Below are positions 7,856 through 14,832 of a DNA stretch of 45,364 nt, one piece after another. How positions within the stretch are numbered: position 1 is the first letter of the stretch; every line of letters begins with the position of its first letter. Position numbers and translations under genes: made by a program. Source of the stretch: a virus; the IMG/VR virus record IMGVR_UViG_3300026097_000039, positions 1-45,364 of that record; one strand, given 5' to 3'. A model generated the notes under the pieces. That model made no database searches. It had not been told where the DNA came from and saw only the letters and a program-made list of their open reading frames with translations.

Positions 7856-8064
7856 TCTTCAGGATATATTGACTTTACTTTGCGTGAATAATTTTTAGGC
7901 TTGACTTTTTTGCGGTTTGGTCGGTTGATGGTATAACCATATGGATCCACAGCACGTCGGATCATTGCAGGATCACCAAACAACGGCATGCTCACAGCAG
8001 CTATATTTTCACTGGCAGTGGCACCATCTGTGGCAACTTCTAGTATGATTTCACTGATCTTCAT
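7828..8064 (-). CDS. Small conserved phage protein, putative head-packaged
   Basis: A 78-residue protein from the ATG at 8064 (an earlier ATG at 8088 lies inside the upstream gene). Leader MKISEIILE, then DGATASENIAAV and a basic C-terminus (RPNRKKVKPKNYSRKVK). The leader matches the hydrophobic-x-Glu pattern of its neighbours. It overlaps the upstream stop by 14 bp, and the convergent radical SAM gene by 28 bp. Function unknown. Confidence 0.65.
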   Translation of the reverse strand: MKISEIILEVATDGATASENIAAVSMPLFGDPAMIRRAVDPYGYTINRPNRKKVKPKNYSRKVKSIYPEDHKGPNKLS

Positions 8065-8368
8065 ATTCAATCTCGGCCGACAACGCACTTTTTTCTTGTG
8101 CTAGCACTTTTGTGGTGCTGAGGCAGTCTTTGATACCAATGTTTGTGATCTTGTAGCTGAGTGGAGGTATTACCCATTCAACTTGCACACACACCGGCCG
8201 ACTGTTTACAATTATAGGACTGCGTTCTGCATAGTATGTGCTATTCATGTCATCTGCCAAAAACGTGCGTTCTGTCATCAAGTATCCATCGATGTACAAT
8301 CTGTACACCGGAGGTTTGTCTTTGATGACCAAAGCATGTATATCTAAGCAAACAACCTGTGATTCCAT
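8051..8368 (-). CDS. Conserved phage protein, unknown function
   Basis: A 105-residue beta-rich protein (YRLYIDGYLMTERTF..., PVCVQVEW). I choose the ATG at 8368 over the in-frame ATG at 8383 because CTAAATACTTGC stands immediately before it, identical to the sequence before the gene at 2940. The element RLYIDGYLMTERTF suggests a structural or beta-sandwich protein; no enzyme motif is seen. Confidence 0.68.
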   Translation of the reverse strand: MESQVVCLDIHALVIKDKPPVYRLYIDGYLMTERTFLADDMNSTYYAERSPIIVNSRPVCVQVEWVIPPLSYKITNIGIKDCLSTTKVLAQEKSALSAEIEYEDQ

Positions 8369-8373
8369 GCAAG

Positions 8374-8380
8374 TATTTAG
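8374..8380 (-). promoter_or_regulatory. Late promoter element CTAAATA, five bases from ATG
   Basis: CTAAATA-CTTGC-ATG, the second copy of the string at 2938-2952. It predicts a leaderless transcript beginning at 8368. Confidence 0.6.
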
Positions 8381-8398
8381 CAAACAATTGCAGGTGTT

Positions 8399-8581
8399 TT
8401 ATTTGTTGGTGTACCAGCTGGCTATTCTTGTGAGATAATTGTGTGGCACTCTTTGTGATTTTTTGTGCGAAGTCTTGAGTTTTTTGGCCTTGGCTCGTAG
8501 GCGCTTTTGGTCTGTTTTGCTTAGTTTATCTTTGGAATTTACACCCATGTAATCTGCGGCTTGTTTTAAAAACACATTCAT
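8399..8581 (-). CDS. Small basic protein (60 aa)
   Basis: Strongly basic (about one third Lys/Arg), with LSKTDQKRLRAKAKKLKTSHKK in the middle. It follows the 799-aa gene by 16 bp with a good upstream GGAGTATACC leader. Nucleic-acid binding is plausible from charge only. No family recognised. Confidence 0.65.
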   Translation of the reverse strand: MNVFLKQAADYMGVNSKDKLSKTDQKRLRAKAKKLKTSHKKSQRVPHNYLTRIASWYTNK

Positions 8582-8597
8582 GGTATACTCCTTGTTG

Positions 8598-10997
8598 TTA
8601 TTTTTTCTTACGTCCCGACTTCATGTTGGCGCACCAGTGGTATCCTTTCTGTTTTTCGCCACTGCTGTTTTTAGCTTTCTTGCGTAGACTTGTAACACTT
8701 CCCTTGCAGCTAACACCTGCCTTTTTAAACCTTCCTGGTCTGCTTTTGCCTTTTACTTTACCATCAGCAAAGTTTTCGTCCAGTGTGGATTCTTTCATGG
8801 TTGCTACAAAGTATACACTGCCTGGATCTTGAGCATCAACAATTTCTTTTTCGTAGGCTTTGCGTAGGTCAGACACTCTGCGTTTGTATTCTTCACGATC
8901 AATTTCGCCACTAAGTTGTAGATCTAACAAGTGTGCCAGTTCTTTGGTTTCTTCTGCTTCGAGATCCTTGATATCTTGTGCTCGATTTAGTGTGCTGAAC
9001 TTGCTGTCTAAGTTGTCATCTACCATAGCATATTCATCAGATTTTTCGTCATACGCATAAACTGTTAGATCAGGATCTTGTGCTAGCTTTTTCCAAACAG
9101 CAGTGCCACCTGCACTTTGTTCTACGTCGCTTTTGATCACACCAACATCCTGTATTGCCACTTTGTACAATTCTGGCATTACACCTTGCCCTTGGTATTC
9201 TGGCAACATCATTGCCATGCTCATTTTGCCGCGACCCGGCGCACCCACCAGTTTTAGCATACCAAACGGTTTGTTGTCGTCTAACAAGAAGTAATAAATT
9301 GTATTGCCGTGTTTGCCTTTTGCCACAGCGTAGTTTTTTACACTGTCCCCTGTAAGCTCTGCTCCGCTTCCATCCAGTGCATCCTGAAAAAGATCTGGAC
9401 TGATGCCCATGTCATCTTTTTCGACATCTATTTGCTCGACTTCCGTTAGGTCTATGCCGCGCTTGGTTAGTTCCTTGCGAATTGCTTTTTTTAACTGTTG
9501 ATCCACTGGCTCGTTGGTGAGTTTTTTCAAAAAATTCATTAGATTTTTTGTATTGTATTGTTGTACTAGAACTGCGCTTTCTTTTACATTCTTTTTGTCT
9601 GCAATAGCAACCAATCTTACATCGCTAGATCTGTTAAGTTGTTTTAATTCTTCCATGCCTTTTGCATAATCAGCATTGCTAATTTTGCCATTTTCAAAAT
9701 CTCGTTGTAACTGATCCAGCTTATCTTCGTCGTAGTAGATTTCGCTGTCGTTATCTTCGTCAGGATTCCACTGGAAAAATTGATCATTGTTTTTGTCCCA
9801 TGCATACACAAATACACCAGGCACATTTGCAAGTTTTTTCCATATCCCCTCTTTGCTTCCTTTGCTTTGAATGTGATCACTTACAAGTGTATAGCCTTGT
9901 TTAATCGCATAAACATACAGAGGAAGTGCAATACCTTTGCCCTGGATCTCTGGATCAAAGAATACACTGCTTTTCCAATATTTGTCAAGATAGTTGGTTA
10001 ACATTAATGCCCCTAAAAATCCTTCACTGTCTGGATCTTTAATGAGGAAAAACTCCACTCCTTCCCTGTCTTTTTTAATATAATGTATGTCGTATCCTTT
10101 GATTGTGCTTACTTTTTTTGTTTTTCCGATAAAGTTATCATAATCCCCACGATACAAAAAATTTTTTTCGATGCGATTATCTATTTCGATTTCACTAATT
10201 TGCTTCCAACGTTCTGTAAGTTGTGCTACTTTATTTGTATCCTGTGAATTTTTAGTTGCTCGAGCGTGTAGCAGCGGTGGTTCGTTGTCTTTGTTTAGTT
10301 TGATACCTAGTTTTGCCGCCTGACGTTGTGTTTCTCCGGGCTTGACATCTGCTGTGGTATTTTGTGCATCAATAATACCCACACCAGCTACTTCGGCAAA
10401 AATACCTTTTGTTTTGGGTGTTTTTTTCTTGCCTATGTTTTTGAGTGCTCGTTTGATTTTGTTTATGCCGCTCACTGTGTAGAACATGGTTTTAAGCACA
10501 GGTATAGACACGCCCAGCACTATAGCAAGTTGTTTGATTTCTTCTAGATTGAACTGCCCAAAAAGCCCAGCCAAATCAGCCGCGGCTCCGGCGTCTTCGA
10601 TGGCAAACTCTGGATTGGAAGTTTTAAAATTGTCTTTTCTCATCACTGTTTTGGCAATGAGATCTAATTCTTGGTTGTTGGCGTCCCACACCAGTACAAA
10701 AGGCATGTTAACATCTGTCTTCATATCCTTCATAACTGCTTGTGCATCAGGCCCTAGTTGAGCAATTTTCTTGCCCCACTTTTTGAACTCTTGCTTGAAC
10801 AAGCGAGTAAGTTCTGCTAGTGTGATTTGACGTTGGTTGCGTTGATCATTTACACGATCTAGAAAGTGTTGTGTAAACTCTACATCAATGCCAACCTTGC
10901 CAAACAATCGATCAGCATATGCTTCAAGTTGTTCTAGATCACTGCGTGTTACTGGCGCTGATTCTGCACCTTCATTGAGCCAACTCCAATTGCTCAT
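8598..10997 (-). CDS. Large double-GNAT protein, putative head-packaged
   Basis: A 799-residue multidomain protein. Residues ~1-135 carry a domain with FTQHFLDRVNDQRNQR...ITLAELTRLFKQ seen in marine T4-like phages. A hydrophobic helix lies near 160-180. Two GNAT-like acetyltransferase folds follow: VFFDPEIQGKGIALPLYVYA near 345 and MLPEYQGQGVMPELYKVA near 600, each matching the Q/RxxGxG/A acetyl-CoA loop. An acidic coiled-coil region precedes a C-terminal module (GRFKKAGVSCKG, KGYHWCANMKSGRKKK). The N-terminus SNWSWLNE-GAES is a good prohead protease site. Substrate unknown; injected acetyltransferase activity is inferred. Confidence 0.75.
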   Translation of the reverse strand: MSNWSWLNEGAESAPVTRSDLEQLEAYADRLFGKVGIDVEFTQHFLDRVNDQRNQRQITLAELTRLFKQEFKKWGKKIAQLGPDAQAVMKDMKTDVNMPFVLVWDANNQELDLIAKTVMRKDNFKTSNPEFAIEDAGAAADLAGLFGQFNLEEIKQLAIVLGVSIPVLKTMFYTVSGINKIKRALKNIGKKKTPKTKGIFAEVAGVGIIDAQNTTADVKPGETQRQAAKLGIKLNKDNEPPLLHARATKNSQDTNKVAQLTERWKQISEIEIDNRIEKNFLYRGDYDNFIGKTKKVSTIKGYDIHYIKKDREGVEFFLIKDPDSEGFLGALMLTNYLDKYWKSSVFFDPEIQGKGIALPLYVYAIKQGYTLVSDHIQSKGSKEGIWKKLANVPGVFVYAWDKNNDQFFQWNPDEDNDSEIYYDEDKLDQLQRDFENGKISNADYAKGMEELKQLNRSSDVRLVAIADKKNVKESAVLVQQYNTKNLMNFLKKLTNEPVDQQLKKAIRKELTKRGIDLTEVEQIDVEKDDMGISPDLFQDALDGSGAELTGDSVKNYAVAKGKHGNTIYYFLLDDNKPFGMLKLVGAPGRGKMSMAMMLPEYQGQGVMPELYKVAIQDVGVIKSDVEQSAGGTAVWKKLAQDPDLTVYAYDEKSDEYAMVDDNLDSKFSTLNRAQDIKDLEAEETKELAHLLDLQLSGEIDREEYKRRVSDLRKAYEKEIVDAQDPGSVYFVATMKESTLDENFADGKVKGKSRPGRFKKAGVSCKGSVTSLRKKAKNSSGEKQKGYHWCANMKSGRKKK

Positions 10998-12028
10998 TTC
11001 TTTTTGCGTCCTTGGCAGTGTGCTCGCTGACTAAATCCTTTGGGATTGGCACAGTCTATGCTGTTTTTGTATTTTTGACTCCATGCTTCGCGAAAAGATT
11101 CTACGCTTTCACCTGCTTCCATCACAGCTATTTCGTCTGGCGTAAACGATTCTGCACGAACACCTTGAACCTTTTTTAGCAATAGTCGCACCATGGTAAT
11201 CAGTTTCATTTTCATTTCGTCACTGGCGGTGCCTTTGCTGTCAATGTCTCTAAAGTCTGCAATCATTTTGGTTGCACGAGCAATCTGCTTTGCTAGTACG
11301 CCATTTGCACCTGTGTAGAAACGCTTGGCCTTGCTCTTAGGCGGTGTTGGATCACTGCGGTAGTTGCCTAGTTCGTCTGGTCTTGCTGGTTGCACATCTT
11401 CTTTCACAGGTTGTATTTTGTCTCGCATGAGTTCGTGTATCTTTTCACTGTAGCTACCAAACAAATCTTTTACAATAAGTGCTTGCTGTTTAGCATCAGC
11501 AGATGCAAACTGCTGGCGTACTTCTGTGGCGCTTTTCATTGGCTTGCCTAGCAAGTCAAAGCGAAAAGTAGGCACAGCTTCAATGTAACCACGCTTGCTC
11601 AATGGTTCAAGATCGTCATCTTTGGGCAAAGGTGCAAAGTAACCCGGACTGCCATCTGCTTTGGGCTTGAACGCAAAACGTGGATCTTCCATCATGTCTT
11701 TTTCGCTGACCGCAAAAATAACTGCTGTATTTTCTGGATCAGCTACTTTGCTTGTAACTTCTGTTGCTTTGTATGGTTCTTTGACCTGTTTGACGCGGCT
11801 GCCTGGTACACCCACATGTCGCATGATGGTTTGTTTTTCTTGAAAGTTGAACGGACTTTTTGGAGGATCCACTTTGTCGCTGGTAACAATGTAGACATTG
11901 CTCACACCATACTTGTTAACCAAGTGGTCGTACACTGCTTTATGTCCTTTGTGAAAAGGATGGAATCTTCCTGGATAGAGAACTAGTGTTTGTGTAGTGT
12001 CTTGTTCTGTGATTTGCTCAATTTGCAT
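10994..12028 (-). CDS. HxGH nucleotidyltransferase with basic C-terminal module
   Basis: A 344-residue protein. Residues ~14-200 form a cytidylyltransferase/NMNAT-like domain: YPGRFHPFHKGHKAVYDHL with the HxGH ATP-binding motif, and near 165 SATEVRQQF, the second nucleotide contact (usually ISxTxxR). The C-terminal part is helical and ends SIDCANPKGFSQRAHCQGRKKK-like, a two-Cys basic module. N-terminal leader MQIEQITE. The nucleotide and acceptor are unknown; NMN or a phosphosugar are options. It overlaps the double-GNAT gene by four bases. Confidence 0.8.
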   Translation of the reverse strand: MQIEQITEQDTTQTLVLYPGRFHPFHKGHKAVYDHLVNKYGVSNVYIVTSDKVDPPKSPFNFQEKQTIMRHVGVPGSRVKQVKEPYKATEVTSKVADPENTAVIFAVSEKDMMEDPRFAFKPKADGSPGYFAPLPKDDDLEPLSKRGYIEAVPTFRFDLLGKPMKSATEVRQQFASADAKQQALIVKDLFGSYSEKIHELMRDKIQPVKEDVQPARPDELGNYRSDPTPPKSKAKRFYTGANGVLAKQIARATKMIADFRDIDSKGTASDEMKMKLITMVRLLLKKVQGVRAESFTPDEIAVMEAGESVESFREAWSQKYKNSIDCANPKGFSQRAHCQGRKKK

Positions 12029-12055
12029 ATAACGATCTCAGTAATAGTTATAAAC

Positions 12056-12063
12056 TATTTAGC
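12056..12063 (-). promoter_or_regulatory. Late promoter GCTAAATA
   Basis: GCTAAATA about 28 bases before the ATG at 12028. It should drive the nucleotidyltransferase and double-GNAT genes. The flanking 12064-12119 contains no further gene that I can support. Confidence 0.7.
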
Positions 12064-12119
12064 AGAGATCACATGTTCACAATAAACCATAGATATAAGT
12101 GAGTTGAAAAAGTCAAATT

Positions 12120-12236
12120 CTATGTACCGTTGTGACCCAGGTGTGTTTCGTTGTAGAATTCTAAATCCAATGCTTGATCTTTGACCCAAGTGGTTGCTTC
12201 TACTGAAAATTGTATTGAAATTTGTTCTGATTCCAT
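12120..12236 (-). CDS. Small hypothetical protein (38 aa)
   Basis: An ATG-to-TAG ORF (begins MESEQISIQF, contains TTWVKDQALDLEFY) starting three bases after the stop of the upstream glycosyltransferase-like gene. The coupling and amphipathic sequence support it, but it is short and I do not recognise it. Confidence 0.5.
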   Translation of the reverse strand: MESEQISIQFSVEATTWVKDQALDLEFYNETHLGHNGT

Positions 12237-12238
12237 GT

Positions 12239-13465
12239 TTACTCCAAAAGCCTGTCTATGACTGCTTGCAGTCTATCTTGTTTGCTTGCCAGCAGGTTTT
12301 GTTGATTGTGTTCTAGTATGGTTCTAAATTGTGCTATTTCGGCAGCTAGCCCTTCGTGGTCGCTTTCAGCAATAGCAAATGCTTCGGTTAGCACTGCATG
12401 CATGCGTTCTTCTGCATCTTCCATAGAGTCGTAGTCTTCGGATATATAACCATCAAATGTTTTGTATCCGAGACTGTGCAACAAATCCAAGCTCCCCGGG
12501 GATCCTACAATAACAAAAGGTTGTAGGTTTAAAATAGGCTTAAAGGTCTTTTCTGTTAGAAATACTGTATCTTGATCGAAATGTGTTTCAACTACAAAAT
12601 TCCAGTAAGCCTCTCTAAAGTAATCATCTAGGATTAGTTTATGATTATTATGTTGTTGGTCGTCTAGATCGTCTGCACGAAAAGGACAATTTAATAGAAA
12701 CTGTTCTATTAAAACATCATTTTCGTTGAAATATTTATTCCAGAAATATGGGGCCCAATAATTATCGCCTTCTATCACAGTGTTTTCTTCGCCTGTGATA
12801 CTGTAACTCTGTTGGTTGTAACTAAAATATCCATCATTGTGGGCTCCATGATGCCACAGACTGGCTGCAAACAAACGCCTAAAAGGTTTGTCCATTCTAT
12901 TCAAACAGGTGAACTTTTTTTGCCGAGGTTCTAGGTTGACTGTTTTTATATAATTTTTGTCAATTGTGTGAAGATATCTATAGTATACCTCGTCATCGCA
13001 AAAGTATATAAATGGATCCACATCTTTGAGTTTGTAATTAGCAATTACAAAGCGTATGCTGCCCAACGGCAAATCGTACTTGCCGTACCAATCAAAAATA
13101 TTATCTATAATGTCTATGGTAGGATCGTCGCCTTCTGAGTAGAAAAATGCAAATGTTAGAAATCCGCCCTTGGCAAGATTGCGAGCATATTCGCTGGCAG
13201 CACCTATGTAATCATAGTCAGGATCAAACATGTTGATCCATATTGGATAAATTACCAAGTCGTCGTCTGGCGTAACATCTGTGACCAGTTTGCAAGCATA
13301 CTCCATGCCCTCGAGGTCCATGTACTTGAGAAATCTAAATTCATAGCTGTATGGTGCAGTTATTGCTAGATCCCACCAAGCTTGTGACTTTGGTTCTGCT
13401 TCGTAGGCAGCAAGATTGGGCACAAAACCCCATTGGTTTTGTTTGTCAAACACAAATGTAATCAT
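12239..13465 (-). CDS. Putative glycosyltransferase-like protein (TEKTFKPI type)
   Basis: A 408-residue protein. N-terminal half has hydrophobic strand-like segments (DDDLVIYPIWIN, GGFLTFAFFYSEG), then RQKKFTCLNRMDKPFRRLF, a motif seen in phage-encoded sugar-transferase-like proteins. C-terminal VETHFDQDTVFLTEKTFKPI, QPFVIVGSPGSLDLLHSLGY and EDYDS align with the gene at 5506-6675. A GT-B-like fold is a plausible guess; the substrate is unknown. A late promoter was not seen immediately upstream. Confidence 0.6.
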   Translation of the reverse strand: MITFVFDKQNQWGFVPNLAAYEAEPKSQAWWDLAITAPYSYEFRFLKYMDLEGMEYACKLVTDVTPDDDLVIYPIWINMFDPDYDYIGAASEYARNLAKGGFLTFAFFYSEGDDPTIDIIDNIFDWYGKYDLPLGSIRFVIANYKLKDVDPFIYFCDDEVYYRYLHTIDKNYIKTVNLEPRQKKFTCLNRMDKPFRRLFAASLWHHGAHNDGYFSYNQQSYSITGEENTVIEGDNYWAPYFWNKYFNENDVLIEQFLLNCPFRADDLDDQQHNNHKLILDDYFREAYWNFVVETHFDQDTVFLTEKTFKPILNLQPFVIVGSPGSLDLLHSLGYKTFDGYISEDYDSMEDAEERMHAVLTEAFAIAESDHEGLAAEIAQFRTILEHNQQNLLASKQDRLQAVIDRLLE

Positions 13466-13476
13466 AGATTCTTCTT

Positions 13477-13851
13477 TTAATAGTTGAATACAATTTTACG
13501 GATAGTACCATCTGTAAAATTTGTGATTTTAGCTCTTACCCATACAAAATTACCTGTAAAATTGTATGCTTCTTGTAATGTTTGCGCAGTACTCCCGTCA
13601 TAGGAGTTGGTTGTGTTGTCTACATCAAACCAGTCATTGTCCGATGGAGACTTAGATAGTGTGGCTTGCATGGTAATTTCACCTACAAAGTTTGAGAGAT
13701 AGTATGCTACTGTGTGCAATCCATCGGTGTATCCATAATAACCATCACCTTTTTGTTTGTCGCTGTAAAAAGTGCTGCTGTTACCATCATAGTTGCCTGT
13801 AGCAGTGCCAAATGTGGTTGTAGGTACAAGTGTGATGCTCTGTAGTGCCAT
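13477..13851 (-). CDS. Probable virion structural protein
   Basis: A 124-residue beta-rich protein (GEITMQATLSKSPSDNDWFD, NFTGNFVWVRAKITNFTDG, RKIVFNY). The Thr/Asn/Gly-rich composition and repeated short strands resemble phage tail or fibre-associated proteins of marine T4-like phages. It starts in a TAATG overlap with the upstream small gene. Confidence 0.65.
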   Translation of the reverse strand: MALQSITLVPTTTFGTATGNYDGNSSTFYSDKQKGDGYYGYTDGLHTVAYYLSNFVGEITMQATLSKSPSDNDWFDVDNTTNSYDGSTAQTLQEAYNFTGNFVWVRAKITNFTDGTIRKIVFNY

Positions 13852-14021
13852 TAGTCGTCCGCCGGCAATAGCTCAATCAACTTGCCTGGTCCAGCAAGTT
13901 CTTGTAAAACTTGATATAGTTGCGTGAGAGTGTCTTGGTCAAACACAGGCTGTGCTGTATCCTCGTCTTTGAGCAGTTCGCTTACTTTAACAACAAACAC
14001 TGTTTCGTTGATTTTTGCCAT
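13851..14021 (-). CDS. Small acidic protein (56 aa)
   Basis: An ORF beginning MAKINETVFVVKVSELLKDE and ending LIELLPADD. It is preceded by a late promoter and followed by a TAATG junction with the structural gene. It is likely a co-transcribed virion or assembly factor; no family recognised. Confidence 0.65.
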   Translation of the reverse strand: MAKINETVFVVKVSELLKDEDTAQPVFDQDTLTQLYQVLQELAGPGKLIELLPADD

Positions 14022-14040
14022 ATCTGTACTCCAATATAAA

Positions 14041-14832
14041 CTATTTATCGAACAGTCTGAACTCTTGTATACTATTGATGCTGTCGCTCAACAGGATCTG
14101 TGACATTTGCACCGAAGCTAGATCAGTGGCATAAAAATATATCTTTCCGTATGAATACATTTTGTTGGTGAGATTTTCCTGTGCATTGTCGGGAATATAT
14201 ATAGAGTCGATCTGTTTTGCCCATTCCAAGAAAGCCAGTCCTCGTGTGTAGTAGTCTTGCTTTTTGCTTGTGCTGACATTTACTTTGTAGTTGTATTTGT
14301 TGTAGGGCAACTTCTTTTTGTAAGCCACATTTACATCACCGTAGGTAACGTGTTCGTTTGGCACAGTCACAGTTCTAAGCCACAAATCAAAGCTGTGTTT
14401 TCTTGCAAAATATTTTTCTGTAGCGTGTAAGAAATTATTCAACACTGCTGGATCGTTGGCGTATATGCTGCACCAGCTGCCTTCGCAACGTATCATTGAA
14501 TGGTCTTTGTTTTTTCTTGCAAATCGTGCCAACTGTGCAATCACATTCAAGCACTGAGTATCCGGCGCTGTGTAACCATCTGACATTTCTCTATAAAAAA
14601 ATCCCCAGCTGAGCTGTCTATCGCTCAGCATTGGCAATGAGTCAAAATGTGCTTTGAGTTGCTCTGGGGTTTCCAGTTTCCATTTGTAGCGTCTTATGCC
14701 TTTGCAGTCAAGTTGCAACTTGTAGAGATATTTGTTGTAGAAAGGCTTTTCTGTTTGCTCAATCTTTAGGCTTAAACTGGTCCAGTACGATAAGTCCTGC
14801 TCCGTCCACATTTGGTACTGCGGTGTCTTCAT
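14041..14832 (-). CDS. Conserved hypothetical protein downstream of clpA
   Basis: A 263-residue protein from the ATG at 14832, chosen because AGAGG lies six bases upstream; a TTG at 14847 and an ATG at 14811 are alternatives. It overlaps the 3' end of clpA by 74 bp. It contains EKPFYNKYLYKLQLDCKGIR and many aromatic and basic residues (KKKLPYNKYNYKVNV). No catalytic motif recognised. Co-transcription with clpA suggests an early or proteostasis-linked job, which is speculation. Confidence 0.7.
   Translation of the reverse strand: MKTPQYQMWTEQDLSYWTSLSLKIEQTEKPFYNKYLYKLQLDCKGIRRYKWKLETPEQLKAHFDSLPMLSDRQLSWGFFYREMSDGYTAPDTQCLNVIAQLARFARKNKDHSMIRCEGSWCSIYANDPAVLNNFLHATEKYFARKHSFDLWLRTVTVPNEHVTYGDVNVAYKKKLPYNKYNYKVNVSTSKKQDYYTRGLAFLEWAKQIDSIYIPDNAQENLTNKMYSYGKIYFYATDLASVQMSQILLSDSINSIQEFRLFDK
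14042..14049 (-). promoter_or_regulatory. Late promoter GATAAATA
   Basis: GATAAATA about 21 bases before the ATG at 14021, overlapping the stop of the upstream gene. It drives the small acidic and structural genes. Confidence 0.72.

Noticed and set aside
9644-9880. 78-residue minus-strand frame inside the double-GNAT gene
   Set aside because: Out-of-frame shadow with low-complexity composition and no ribosome site.
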